Assembly (NCBI RefSeq): GCF_017312485.1
Contig: NZ_BMBA01000002.1
Coordinates: forward strand, 734,635 to 798,634
Length of the DNA: 64,000 bases
Source: Clostridium zeae
GTDB taxonomy: Bacteria > Bacillota > Clostridia > Clostridiales > Clostridiaceae
Reading direction: 5' to 3'
Shown piece by piece: positions 33,238-41,119 of this stretch (its first letter is position 1; every line of letters begins with the position of its first letter). A program made the translations under genes and the position numbers. Under the pieces are notes generated by a model that had not been told where the DNA came from, did not search any database, and saw only the letters and a list, made by a program, of their open reading frames with translations.

Positions 33238-34404
33238 CTAATTTCCATGCAAGTGAAGAAGGTTGCATTTTGAACAAACAGGGGTAAGCTTACTGCTTAT
33301 AATTTCTCTTACCTTTTTGTATTCCTCACTGTGCCATATTTCAGATACACTTGCATTATTTAAATTACCTATGGTAAACTCTGAGAAAAATTTACAAGAA
33401 GACACGGCTCCATTAGGATAAATATCCATTCTAGTTGACACCGCAAGACAACTTCTCTTTTGAAGATTCTCCACTTCTGTTCCTAATATAAAATCATCTA
33501 CATCCTTCATATCTAAATCAGGTTGAAATCTTACTCTTATATCCCAAACTCTGCTGTTTATCTTTTCTATCTGTTGCTTAAGAATCTCTATATTTTCTGG
33601 TGAAACCTTATAAGTAAAGGAATGCCAGCTTTTATCCTTCTTATTATCGTCTATCCACGAGAAATTTTCGTTAAAATAGTTATCCATATTGCAAGCAGTT
33701 TCTTCTGCTATATACCAAGGATAACAAAGCATTAACATATCTACTCCCATTTGTTCAAAGAATTCAACTAGCTCATATAGTTTAGGTATGACGCTGTCGT
33801 TGATCACAGTATGAATAGAAATCTTCCCTTTATAAACACATTTTTTCTTTAAGTCTAGTAAGGTATTTAAGCTCTCCATAGTCTTATTGAAGTTTCCCTT
33901 ACCTCTAATTAGATCATTATCTTCTTCAAATCCTTCTACAGGAACTAAAAGTTCTAGATTATCTGATAGTTTGATTATAGAATCAAGCTTTTCAGGTATA
34001 AGCAATGCATTAGTACACATAGCAACTTCTCTAGGGTCATCTACAAGCAAATCTGTTAGTTCGTCAAAATGCTTATACACTAAAGGTTCTCCCCCCCACA
34101 AATATAACCTAGATTTTACTTTTTCAGTTTCCTCAAGTACTTTTTTTAAAGTATCCAATGATATATCTGTCTGCTGCTCTTGCTTGTCCATATTTCTATG
34201 AAAGCCCTTTTCGTTCCATTCATAGCAGTGCTTACATCTTAAATTACATCTATTAGTTAGCTTTATTCCAACTACCTCTGGAAGCTCCGTTGCATAGCAG
34301 GGATTATTTTTTCTATTTCTTAAAGGATCTGATATATTTTTTATAGTCCTCTTTAGTACCTCTAAGGACTTCTCGTCATAATGAACTTTTGTTTTAGGCT
34401 GCAT
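33238..34404 (-). CDS. Radical SAM protein with SPASM domain
   Basis: The 388-residue protein has the [4Fe-4S]-SAM motif CNLRCKHC (Cys53, 57, 60), GGEPLVYKHFDELTDLLV, and a C-terminal SPASM region with cysteines in RSCLAVS, SSCKFFSEFTIGNLNN, and PVCSKCNLLH that should hold auxiliary iron-sulfur clusters. SPASM enzymes modify peptides, proteins or small aminated substrates by radical chemistry. No RiPP precursor is obvious nearby; the ACP-linked context suggests a carrier-bound or small-molecule substrate. The ATG at 34404 follows AAGGT; a TTG six codons upstream is less likely. Confidence 0.88.
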   Translation of the reverse strand: MQPKTKVHYDEKSLEVLKRTIKNISDPLRNRKNNPCYATELPEVVGIKLTNRCNLRCKHCYEWNEKGFHRNMDKQEQQTDISLDTLKKVLEETEKVKSRLYLWGGEPLVYKHFDELTDLLVDDPREVAMCTNALLIPEKLDSIIKLSDNLELLVPVEGFEEDNDLIRGKGNFNKTMESLNTLLDLKKKCVYKGKISIHTVINDSVIPKLYELVEFFEQMGVDMLMLCYPWYIAEETACNMDNYFNENFSWIDDNKKDKSWHSFTYKVSPENIEILKQQIEKINSRVWDIRVRFQPDLDMKDVDDFILGTEVENLQKRSCLAVSTRMDIYPNGAVSSCKFFSEFTIGNLNNASVSEIWHSEEYKKVREIISSKLTPVCSKCNLLHLHGN

Positions 34405-34481
34405 TATTTTACCTTCTTTCAACCTTTAATTTTATATAGATGTACAATTCTTAAATCTATTATTTTTCTTCTTATTTATTG

Positions 34482-34541
34482 TTAAAAACAATGTGTAACT
34501 ATGCCGCTATAGCATTAAAGCAACTTACATAGCTACACATT
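34482..34541 (-). terminator. Terminator inside the biosynthetic cluster
   Basis: AATGTGTAACTATG and CATAGCTACACATT pair with a two-base internal mismatch; on the minus strand GTTTTTAAC follows. It lies between the glycosyltransferase-like gene and the radical SAM gene, dividing the cluster into two transcripts or attenuating the second half. Confidence 0.6.
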
Positions 34542-34610
34542 AATAGGGGTGGCATTATTTAAATACATATAATCTTAATTTATATAAATCTCTAACTCAT
34601 CTTCTAGCTT

Positions 34611-34656
34611 ATACTTGTTCGGCAATCATCATAAACCGTGATTATCGAACAAGTAT
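34611..34656. repeat. Strong inverted repeat after the glycosyltransferase-like gene
   Basis: ATACTTGTTCG and CGAACAAGTAT are perfect 11-bp arms, with inner AATCA/TGATT pairing around a short loop. It starts 4 nt after the stop at 34660. There is no T-run on the minus strand, so it may stabilise the mRNA 3' end or bind a protein. Confidence 0.6.
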
Positions 34657-34659
34657 AAC

Positions 34660-35772
34660 TTAACTTTTTGTATTAAAGCTCTTTATATACTCTGAAGTGT
34701 AGTCCTTAGTTAATGCTTTCTGCTTTAAAAGATTAATGTGCAGCTTATTTAATATTTCCATATCAAAGCCTGCCTCTTTCCACTTATCGTAACTTATTCC
34801 AAAGCCTAAGCTCTCCCAAAGCTCTGCATTCTTTTTTTCATGATCTCCAAATGGATCTAATAGAATTATAGGAGTGCAAGCATTTAAGGAATCAATAAGA
34901 GTTCCCCCACCTGGCTTACTTATCATTGCTTTGCAGCTTTTTGCCAGGTCAAAAGAAGGGTGATATTCATCCTTAGTGACAAATTCAGGCTCTTTATTAA
35001 CTATAATTTCTGCAAAAGGAGGAAAAACAGCTTTTTTATCTGTCTCATCCCTCCAGGCTGTCCACTGAGGGTCCACCATAAAATATCTATTAGCAGCATT
35101 TTTATGGCTTGCCTCTTCTTTTTTATAAGCTATTATATCTAACCCAAAGCCCTGTGCTTCAAGTTCAGGAATCTTATCTCTATATGTTCCCATACCCCAT
35201 CCACCACCGTGAATCATAAATCTATTTTCTCTTTCATCAAAAGGAATAACTTCATCCTCTTCAATTCCAATTGTGTACTGCACTTCATTGTTAGCATAAT
35301 CAAAGAGAAAAGTTTCATCATAGTTATCTGAGTAATTTTGTATATATTTATTTAAGGACTTCCATGAAGGAGATGGCTTGCAATCTATATAGACAATCTG
35401 AGCATTTATTTTTTCAAGCTTGAATCTTTTCTTATACTCCTCAAGTAGGAATATCCAATGCCCTGATAAAACTATAAAGTTTTTAACCTCATTTTCTTTC
35501 CATGAATTTAATAGCATGTCCACTTTTTCCACATCAATACTTTGTCGTATATCCCAAGGCATTCTTTGAGCTACAAGCGCAGCCTTAAAATTATCGTGGT
35601 AAGCTGTTTTATTTATTAATATATTGTCTCTTTTATCTTTAACAACATAATTTTCAAATACTACAACTTCTGATTCTATATCTTTCTTCATAAAATTATT
35701 GTTAATTAATAGTCCTGGAACATAAAAACCTAAGCCGAAACCAGAGCATAATATAACCACTTTACTGTTCAT
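34660..35772 (-). CDS. GT-B glycosyltransferase-like protein
   Basis: The 370-residue protein has a nucleotide-sugar-type Rossmann start (VVILCSGFGLGFYVPGLLIN) and the C-terminal donor-binding block CKAMISKPGGGTLIDSLNAC followed by PIILLDPFGDHEKKNAELWE, resembling the GT28/UDP-glycosyltransferase signature. The middle HGGGWGMGTYRDKIPEL probably lines the acceptor/donor cleft. Sequence similarity to true glycosyltransferases is moderate, so the donor could be unusual. It is the third gene of the ACP-ATP-grasp-GT transcript, 33 nt after the ATP-grasp gene. The ATG follows AAGGTGG. Confidence 0.75.
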   Translation of the reverse strand: MNSKVVILCSGFGLGFYVPGLLINNNFMKKDIESEVVVFENYVVKDKRDNILINKTAYHDNFKAALVAQRMPWDIRQSIDVEKVDMLLNSWKENEVKNFIVLSGHWIFLLEEYKKRFKLEKINAQIVYIDCKPSPSWKSLNKYIQNYSDNYDETFLFDYANNEVQYTIGIEEDEVIPFDERENRFMIHGGGWGMGTYRDKIPELEAQGFGLDIIAYKKEEASHKNAANRYFMVDPQWTAWRDETDKKAVFPPFAEIIVNKEPEFVTKDEYHPSFDLAKSCKAMISKPGGGTLIDSLNACTPIILLDPFGDHEKKNAELWESLGFGISYDKWKEAGFDMEILNKLHINLLKQKALTKDYTSEYIKSFNTKS

Positions 35773-35805
35773 TTTTCCACCTTCTCATTTTGAAAATTTT
35801 ATTTA

Positions 35806-37143
35806 TCAATTAGAACTACTTATGCCTATTTCCTTTAATGCTCTTATGAGAATGTTTGCTAGTTCTTCAACCATATCAATATCTTTGTAGAACATAGCAA
35901 AATAGAATCTTCCTTTATAGTTATTTAAGGTTTTATTCATGTCCAATAGCTTATTTATGAATATAGTATTGCTACTCAAAGGCATTATACCTTTGGCAAA
36001 AGAAGGTTTAAAAAGTATGTTGTTTCTTGAGAGTGCATTAAGAATATCAGAGTAATTTATATCGTTATTGAAGGATACATTTAGAAAAGTAAAACCACAA
36101 TTTAACCCAAGGCTATGAGCGTATTTATCAAGCTCATGTTTAATAAGGCTCATGGATTTTCTTGCATTTATTTCTACTATTGGACATATAGTTTGATCCT
36201 TTAAAACCATCGAATCTACACAGACATCTCCATAGTATCCGTCTTCATAAAGCTTTTTAGCTGTTTTCTCCATTATTTCAAAATAGGATTGTTTCTTGAT
36301 AAACTCCATAAATTCTTTATCAGGAGTATACGATCCAAGATAGGATAGCCCTGTATTTCTTACTTCCTGTACAGATATGATTTCAAAGCTTCCATCTTTA
36401 TGAATTTTGAACTGACACGAAAAATCTTTTGCTTTTTCTAGCAAAGGTTCAACAATAAACTCTACCTTTTTTCCTTTTTTCTCTTGCATTTCCACATATG
36501 ATACTATTCTCTTAAGTATGCTTTCGTTTGAAATTATTAAATTACCTTTTCCAGACACACCAAAGGAATCTTTTATTATTATGTTTCCTAAGTCTAAATA
36601 CTTCATTCCTTCTTCATAAAGCTCTTTTGAGGAATAAATCAATTTAATTTTATTGTTAGTTCCTAGTTCAAGGTTAAGCTTAGATGAATATATTTTTGAA
36701 TTTACTTTTTTTATAACTTCTATTGTTGGATAATTAAACTGCCTATGATATAAACCGCTCAGTGTATAAGCTTCTGGCAGAACTGCAAAGGTTTCTAGAT
36801 TGGCTTCTTCAGATAAAAGTTTCTTAACTTCAGTGTTTTCATTGGTTATTAATAATTCACATATATTTTTATTTTTCTCTTCTTTAGATTTGTCCTCAGA
36901 AAGGCTTGTACTATTATATTTAAACTCAAAACCTAATTCTTTCAAATATTCAAGTTGATTAATATCAAGCTTATATCTTGTAAGAACTGTATCATCGTTA
37001 TCACAAAGAATTAAAAGTAGTTCATCCATAGCCTTTACTATATTTTCAGATTGTTTATCAGGTATTTCAGGTAGCTTGGCTAAGTTTTCTTCTCTCCAAT
37101 ACTTTTCAGCATTAAATTCTCCATAATAGATGCTTTTACTCAT
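35806..37143 (-). CDS. ATP-grasp ligase-like protein
   Basis: The 445-residue protein has ATP-grasp features: the nucleotide-binding strand NIIIKDSFGVSGKGNLIIS (the flexible glycine-rich loop), EFIVEPLLEKAKDFSCQFKI, and the metal-binding block GDVCVDSMVLKDQTICPIVE then INARKS. ATP-grasp enzymes activate a carboxylate as acyl phosphate and couple it to an amine or thiol. Overlap of 8 nt with the ACP gene implies the two act together, for example loading or amidating a carrier-bound acid; this is inference. The ATG at 37143 follows AAAAAGGTG. Confidence 0.82.
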   Translation of the reverse strand: MSKSIYYGEFNAEKYWREENLAKLPEIPDKQSENIVKAMDELLLILCDNDDTVLTRYKLDINQLEYLKELGFEFKYNSTSLSEDKSKEEKNKNICELLITNENTEVKKLLSEEANLETFAVLPEAYTLSGLYHRQFNYPTIEVIKKVNSKIYSSKLNLELGTNNKIKLIYSSKELYEEGMKYLDLGNIIIKDSFGVSGKGNLIISNESILKRIVSYVEMQEKKGKKVEFIVEPLLEKAKDFSCQFKIHKDGSFEIISVQEVRNTGLSYLGSYTPDKEFMEFIKKQSYFEIMEKTAKKLYEDGYYGDVCVDSMVLKDQTICPIVEINARKSMSLIKHELDKYAHSLGLNCGFTFLNVSFNNDINYSDILNALSRNNILFKPSFAKGIMPLSSNTIFINKLLDMNKTLNNYKGRFYFAMFYKDIDMVEELANILIRALKEIGISSSN

Positions 37144-37387
37144 ATATTGCACCTTTTTGCATCTCTATATATTCACCAAAAGTATCTACTGATCTTAGAC
37201 AATCCATATCAAATTCATCAAAGTCTATTTGGATATCAAACTCATCTTCTATTTTTAAAATAATATTTATAAGTTGCAGAGAATCAATACCTAAATCGTT
37301 TAACAAATCAGTAGAATTAAGTATTTTTTCCTCTAAAGACTCATCTTCTTTTACTTCGCATATTATTTTTACAATCTTTTCACTCAT
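37136..37387 (-). CDS. Acyl/peptidyl carrier protein
   Basis: The 83-residue acidic four-helix protein has the phosphopantetheine site LLNDLGIDSLQLINIILKIE, Ser36 in the DSL motif. It is not the housekeeping AcpP (no fab genes nearby, different flanks), but a dedicated carrier for the cluster. It is the first gene of the unit, with promoter TTGACA-16-TATATT upstream and GGGGGAAG before the ATG. The ATP-grasp gene overlaps its end. A phosphopantetheinyl transferase must come from elsewhere in the genome. Confidence 0.9.
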   Translation of the reverse strand: MSEKIVKIICEVKEDESLEEKILNSTDLLNDLGIDSLQLINIILKIEDEFDIQIDFDEFDMDCLRSVDTFGEYIEMQKGAIYE

Positions 37388-37445
37388 AAGTTTCTTCCCC
37401 CTATTATTATAAACATTTTTTCTTTTAAATTGTTATTATAATATT

Positions 37446-37473
37446 AATATATCACACCACTTTGTTTTGTCAA
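37446..37473 (-). promoter_or_regulatory. Promoter of the biosynthetic cluster
   Basis: TTGACA (37468-37473), a 16-nt spacer, TATATT (37446-37451) on the minus strand, about 60 nt before the ACP start. The hexamers are close to consensus, suggesting fairly strong basal transcription. The rest of 37474-37642 has only an imperfect CTAAAT...CTTATTT / AAATAAG...ATTTAG hairpin near 37499-37536. Confidence 0.65.
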
Positions 37474-37642
37474 TAATTCCAAACTTTACTTTTGTTACTA
37501 AATCTGCTTATTTATAAACAAAAATAAGATTTAGCAGAAAGAGTTTTTTTGCTATGCTTCATCTAGATTAACTTTTGAGCTAATATTTTAAATTTCTGTG
37601 AATTTTAATAATTTTAGGAATCACTTTGTAATCACACTTATG

Positions 37643-37703
37643 GATGTACCACTTCGTAATAAAACTTATTATTTTTAAATTCTCTCACCAGAAGCCGTGA
37701 GAG
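37643..37703. repeat. Dispersed hairpin element, family 2 (left half and interior)
   Basis: GATGTACCACTTCGTAATAA, then the interior hairpin CTCTCAC/GTGAGAG. The expected right arm is absent and the following bases belong to the PHP-gene terminator. Confidence 0.5.
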
Positions 37704-37704
37704 T

Positions 37705-37737
37705 TTTAAAAATAGACACTCAATTAATTGAGTGTCT
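37705..37737 (-). terminator. Terminator of the PHP phosphoesterase gene
   Basis: A perfect 24-bp palindrome (half AGACACTCAATT) 6 nt after the stop, followed on the minus strand by ATTTTTAAAAC. Confidence 0.9.
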
Positions 37738-37743
37738 ACAATT

Positions 37744-38433
37744 TTACTTAGGCAGATGATTTATAAATATCTCCAACTCTTTTTCTGTTAAAAATACCTG
37801 TCCAATTCGTCCATGCCTATTGTCCTGTCTTTTATCCGTATGAAAGTCTGATCCAGCGGTATAGAACCAACCTTTCGTCTCTGCTATAGCTTTAAAGTAA
37901 TTGGTATCCTCAGAAGTATTTTTAGAATATATAGCTTCAATTCCGTCAAAGTTTAATTTTAAAATATCTTCTAAAAACTCTTTTTTTACTTTTACGGGAT
38001 GAGCTAGCACTACGCAGCCTCCAAAATGTCTCAAAATATCTATACCTGTTCTAGTATCTATTCTATTCTTTAGTCCATCTCTTGTTATCTCTATCTCAGA
38101 TCCTATAAGTGACTTGAGTTCCTCTATCTCATGGTTTCTAATATGTTTTAATACTTTCTGGAATGTTATATCTTTGTATTTATCATTCATAAAATAACTT
38201 AAAACATGTACTTTTTTTCCTTTGTATCTTGTTGATAATTCTAAGCCAGCTATAACCTTAATCCCTAATATATCTCCATTTTTTTTTGCTTCTTCAACGC
38301 TGTCAGTTGAATTATGATCTGTGATTGCAATTATGTCTAAACCCTTCTCTTTTGCCATAACTATGATTTCAGAAGGGGTGCTATCCCCATCTGAAGCAAC
38401 ACTATGCATGTGAAAATCACCTTTAGTATACAT
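37744..38433 (-). CDS. PHP-domain phosphoesterase (TrpH/RNase AM-like)
   Basis: The 229-residue protein has the PHP metal motifs DFHMHSVASDG, IIAITDHNSTDSVEEA, VIAGLELSTRYKGKKVHVLS, and a late GSDFHTD. The family hydrolyses phosphoesters with a trinuclear metal centre; characterised relatives remove 5' nucleotides from RNA or dephosphorylate 3',5'-bisphosphonucleotides. At 229 residues it is shorter than YciV/TrpH (about 280-290). The ATG follows AAGGAAGAGAG. It has its own terminator and is unlikely to belong to the ACP cluster. Confidence 0.88.
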   Translation of the reverse strand: MYTKGDFHMHSVASDGDSTPSEIIVMAKEKGLDIIAITDHNSTDSVEEAKKNGDILGIKVIAGLELSTRYKGKKVHVLSYFMNDKYKDITFQKVLKHIRNHEIEELKSLIGSEIEITRDGLKNRIDTRTGIDILRHFGGCVVLAHPVKVKKEFLEDILKLNFDGIEAIYSKNTSEDTNYFKAIAETKGWFYTAGSDFHTDKRQDNRHGRIGQVFLTEKELEIFINHLPK

Positions 38434-38529
38434 CTCTCTCTTCCTTGTAAATTAATCCTTATATATAATATCCAAATATTAACCATTAGTTACCAATTAA
38501 GATTTATTATCAATTTATTAATTAAATAA

Positions 38530-38590
38530 TAAAAGACCAAGACCTTCACAGTTGTATCCTGGAAAGTCTTGGTCCTAACTTTTTTTACTT
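38530..38590. terminator. Bidirectional terminator after the Dabb gene
   Basis: AGACCAAGAC(CTTC) pairs with (GGAA)AGTCTTGGTCC, giving a long stem with TTTTTTT on the plus side and TTTTATT on the minus side. It lies between the Dabb gene and the PHP gene. Confidence 0.8.
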
Positions 38591-38622
38591 CTTTTCGTAA
38601 TTTCACCATACTATACTTTTTG

Positions 38623-38910
38623 TTATATCTCATAACATACAGATGCTTGAGTATCCAAAACACTTACTATATATTTTGCAACTTCTAAGTGCACTGGATG
38701 AGCAAGATATATATCCAAAGCTTCTAAGGATTCAAATTTGGTAATCAGTATTAAATCATAAGCTGTCTTACTAGGCCTGATATTTATTTCAGTCTGTATA
38801 TCTATTAAAGTCTCTATTTTTCCTTTCATGCTTAAAAGTACTTCCTGTGTTTTTCTTATACTTTCAGCATCCTTATCTTTCAATGTTATAAGCAAATTAT
38901 TTACTATCAT
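38623..38910 (-). CDS. Dabb (stress-responsive A/B barrel) domain protein
   Basis: The 95-residue protein has the ferredoxin-like Dabb pattern: a beta strand with NLLITLKDKD, ... GKIETLIDIQTEINI, YDLILITKFESLEALDIYLA, then HPVHLEVAKYIVSVLDTQAS. Dabb proteins are small dimers of varied or unknown role, some being cyclases. The ATG follows GGAGGT. It follows the SDR gene on the same strand by 75 nt and may be cotranscribed. Confidence 0.88.
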   Translation of the reverse strand: MIVNNLLITLKDKDAESIRKTQEVLLSMKGKIETLIDIQTEINIRPSKTAYDLILITKFESLEALDIYLAHPVHLEVAKYIVSVLDTQASVCYEI

Positions 38911-38984
38911 TTTTTACCTCCAATAATTTTATATTTATTAACTGTTAATAGAAATCAAATTTTTTATTTGGAACTGTTCTACCT

Positions 38985-39785
38985 TTATATAGTACGTATT
39001 ATGCCGCCATCAATAGTATGTTCACTTCCGGTGATGTAAGAAGCTCTGTCTGACACAAGAAAAGCTACAAGCTCCGCTACTTCTTCTGGTCTTGCTGGAC
39101 GACCAAGAGGTATTCCCCCTAAAGTATCCATTAATTCTTGACGTGCACCGTTATAATCAGTTCCAGAATTCTGTGCCATTCTTTCAATAAGACGTTCTGC
39201 GGCCTTTGTTTCTGTAAATCCTGGTGCTACTGTATTTACTCGTATTCCGTCAGGACCAAATTGAGTTGCTAGATTTTTGCTGTAATTAGTTAAGGCAGCC
39301 TTTGCTGCTGAGTATGCCATCGTCATATTTCCTGGAAGTCTACGTTGGATAGAAGATATATGAACTATGACACCATTATTCTGCTTAACCATATATGGCA
39401 AAAATCCACGATCTAATCTTACAGAAGAAAATAGATTAGCATTAAAGGTCTCTATCCAGTCTTCATCACTAAGTGCTAAAGCTCCAGCTGTGGAAGATGA
39501 AGAGCCACCTACATTATTAATTAGTATATCTATGCCTCCTAATTTATCAATGGTCTCTTTAATGATTTTTTCAGTTCCCTCTATTGTACTTACATCCGCT
39601 TGAATAAATCCAACAGACTTTGGTAGATCTTGTGAGACAGTTCTAGCAGTGGTTACAACTGTTGCTCCTGCACTTAGCAAACGTAATACGATAGCATTCC
39701 CAATACCTTTTGTTCCCCCTGTTACCAACACTCTTTTTCCTTCAAGTTCTTTACTTATATCCAATGATAATGAACTATTTCCCAT
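38985..39785 (-). CDS. Short-chain dehydrogenase/reductase
   Basis: The 266-residue SDR has the cofactor motif VTGGTKGIGNAIVLRL, the NNVGG motif, Ser in HISSIQRR and the catalytic pair YSAAK, and a C-terminus ITGSEHTIDGGIIRTI. It oxidises or reduces an alcohol or ketone with NAD(P); the substrate is unknown. The ATG follows GGAGGTAC. Just upstream and pointing the same way is a WYL-domain regulator (39964), which may control it. Confidence 0.92.
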   Translation of the reverse strand: MGNSSLSLDISKELEGKRVLVTGGTKGIGNAIVLRLLSAGATVVTTARTVSQDLPKSVGFIQADVSTIEGTEKIIKETIDKLGGIDILINNVGGSSSSTAGALALSDEDWIETFNANLFSSVRLDRGFLPYMVKQNNGVIVHISSIQRRLPGNMTMAYSAAKAALTNYSKNLATQFGPDGIRVNTVAPGFTETKAAERLIERMAQNSGTDYNGARQELMDTLGGIPLGRPARPEEVAELVAFLVSDRASYITGSEHTIDGGIIRTI

Positions 39786-39826
39786 AACATATGTACCTCC
39801 ATGCTTTTTAATTTAATTCTTTATAT

Positions 39827-39922
39827 ATAAACCACTTCGATTTTGTAAAACTAAGTTAATGAACGTGCTTTATATTAATGATAATTTAAGCACTAATTAG
39901 TTTTTAGATTGAAGTAGTTTAT
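39827..39922. repeat. Dispersed hairpin element, family 2 (variant copy)
   Basis: ATAAACCACTTC and GAAGTAGTTTAT are the outer arms (one mismatch); the interior, with AAAACTAA/TTAGTTTTT and GTGCTT/AAGCAC stems, differs from the other copies. It lies in the leader of the SDR gene. Confidence 0.5.
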
Positions 39923-39934
39923 CTATATCTCTAG

Positions 39935-39972
39935 TATAAATAATAAAACCTGACCACAGTACGTCAGGTTTT
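39935..39972 (-). terminator. Terminator overlapping the WYL regulator stop
   Basis: AAAACCTGAC (39945-39954) and GTCAGGTTTT (39963-39972) are perfect 10-bp arms; TTATTATTT follows on the minus strand. The TGA stop of the gene lies within the proximal arm. A nearly identical hairpin follows the PfkB gene at 52255. Confidence 0.85.
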
Positions 39973-40878
39973 AGAGTTGTATTTACTTAACATATTATTT
40001 AGGCGAATTGCTATCTCCTCTCTAATGCTTTGAGGTTCTATCACCTCCAGCACTGTACCAAAAGATAATAGATAATTATAAATCCATTCGCCCTTAGGCA
40101 TGGAAACACTCACTGTATAAGAACCATCCTTATTTTTCGCAATATTTTCTTCATCAAAATCATCGTATACACGGTAGGCTCCTTCTGGAGATATTTTCAG
40201 AATAAGCTTAATTTTTTCTTGATCTGCTTCAACTGTAGAGTTAGTTGTATATTCCTTTGAGTTTTGATGTACACAGCGCTCTTCAGTTATATAAATATTC
40301 GTAATACGATTTATTTTAAAAGTTCTTAATGCCTCTTTTTCTAGGCAATATCCTTGGAGATACCAGTCCTTATGTTTAAAGAGGAGTTTAAAAGGCTCTA
40401 TCTTACGCTTCCTTTTCTCACCATTTGAATTGAAATAAGAAAAAGTAATTACCAGTTGTTCAAGTATTGCATTTTTAAGTAAACTGAAAGCTTCTTTTTG
40501 ATTTTTCTCACTTCCCCATTCTGAAAAATCAACTTCAATCCAAGTAATATTACTTTTCTTAAAAATCCTACTCAATTTTGATAGCACCTCGTCAAGCTCA
40601 GGATATTGCACTGCTGATAAGCTTTGTAATGCAAGTAAAACTTTATCCTGCTCTTTTTCAGAAAGTAAAGATTTATCAAGCACAAACTTATCCACTAGTG
40701 AAATTCCTCCACCTTTACCTTGGCTTGCATATATAGGAATTCCAGCTTGACACAAAGCATCAATATCCCTATATATAGTTCTCACAGATACTTCAAACTT
40801 TTCAGCCAATTCACCTGCTGTTATCGACTTCTTTTCCATTAATAAATATATAATTTGAAACAATCTACTAATCTGCAT
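39964..40878 (-). CDS. YafY-type transcriptional regulator (HTH plus WYL domain)
   Basis: The 304-residue protein has an N-terminal HTH (ISRLFQIIYLLMEKKSITAG, ELAEKFEVSVRTIYRDIDAL, CQAGIPIYASQGKGGGISLV) and a central WYL domain (ITFSYFNSNGEKRKRKIEPF, LLFKHKDWYLQGYCLEKEAL, RTFKINRI) with a C-terminal WCX extension. WYL regulators respond to ligands or nucleic acids. The ATG follows GGAGTGATGTT. The gene directly upstream of the SDR gene is this one, so the SDR may be its target. Confidence 0.9.
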   Translation of the reverse strand: MQISRLFQIIYLLMEKKSITAGELAEKFEVSVRTIYRDIDALCQAGIPIYASQGKGGGISLVDKFVLDKSLLSEKEQDKVLLALQSLSAVQYPELDEVLSKLSRIFKKSNITWIEVDFSEWGSEKNQKEAFSLLKNAILEQLVITFSYFNSNGEKRKRKIEPFKLLFKHKDWYLQGYCLEKEALRTFKINRITNIYITEERCVHQNSKEYTTNSTVEADQEKIKLILKISPEGAYRVYDDFDEENIAKNKDGSYTVSVSMPKGEWIYNYLLSFGTVLEVIEPQSIREEIAIRLNNMLSKYNSKT

Positions 40879-40969
40879 AACATCACTCCAATAAAACTTT
40901 TGAAACTATTAAAATTTTTAAGGTTAACTAGCTTAAGAGTTTTTTTATTTACTTGTACAGTAAAAGTAT

Positions 40970-41011
40970 AAATCACATAACTTGACATCCTCATGTCATA
41001 TTATGTGATTT
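40970..41011. terminator. Terminator between WYL regulator and Gfo/Idh operon
   Basis: AAATCACATAA and TTATGTGATTT are 11-bp arms with an inner GACAT/ATGTC stem. On the minus strand ATACTTTTACTG follows. It probably ends the Gfo-RpiA-Gfo transcript after passing the MITE remnant at 41020. Confidence 0.65.
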
Positions 41012-41019
41012 ATTTATTA

Positions 41020-41102
41020 GGCTATGCTAAATTTTTTTAAATTAAGTGGTTAGTCATCGGATGAATAACCACTTAATTTTAATACGGTATTTTAACAATA
41101 CC
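41020..41102. mobile_element. Minimal family 1 MITE-like element, copy D
   Basis: About 83 bp flanked on the left by TA and starting GGCTATGCTAAATTTTT. AAATTAAGTGGTTA and TAACCACTTAATTT are the paired inner repeat ends with only a short stretch between them, followed by TAATACGGTATTTTAACA. Everything internal to the terminal repeats is missing. Confidence 0.65.
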
Positions 41103-41119
41103 ACTTATTAGAATATTAG

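Noticed and set aside
37744-38433. PHP phosphoesterase as a seventh gene of the ACP cluster
   Set aside because: It is followed by its own strong terminator, a family 2 repeat and a separate good promoter before the ACP gene, so cotranscription is unlikely.
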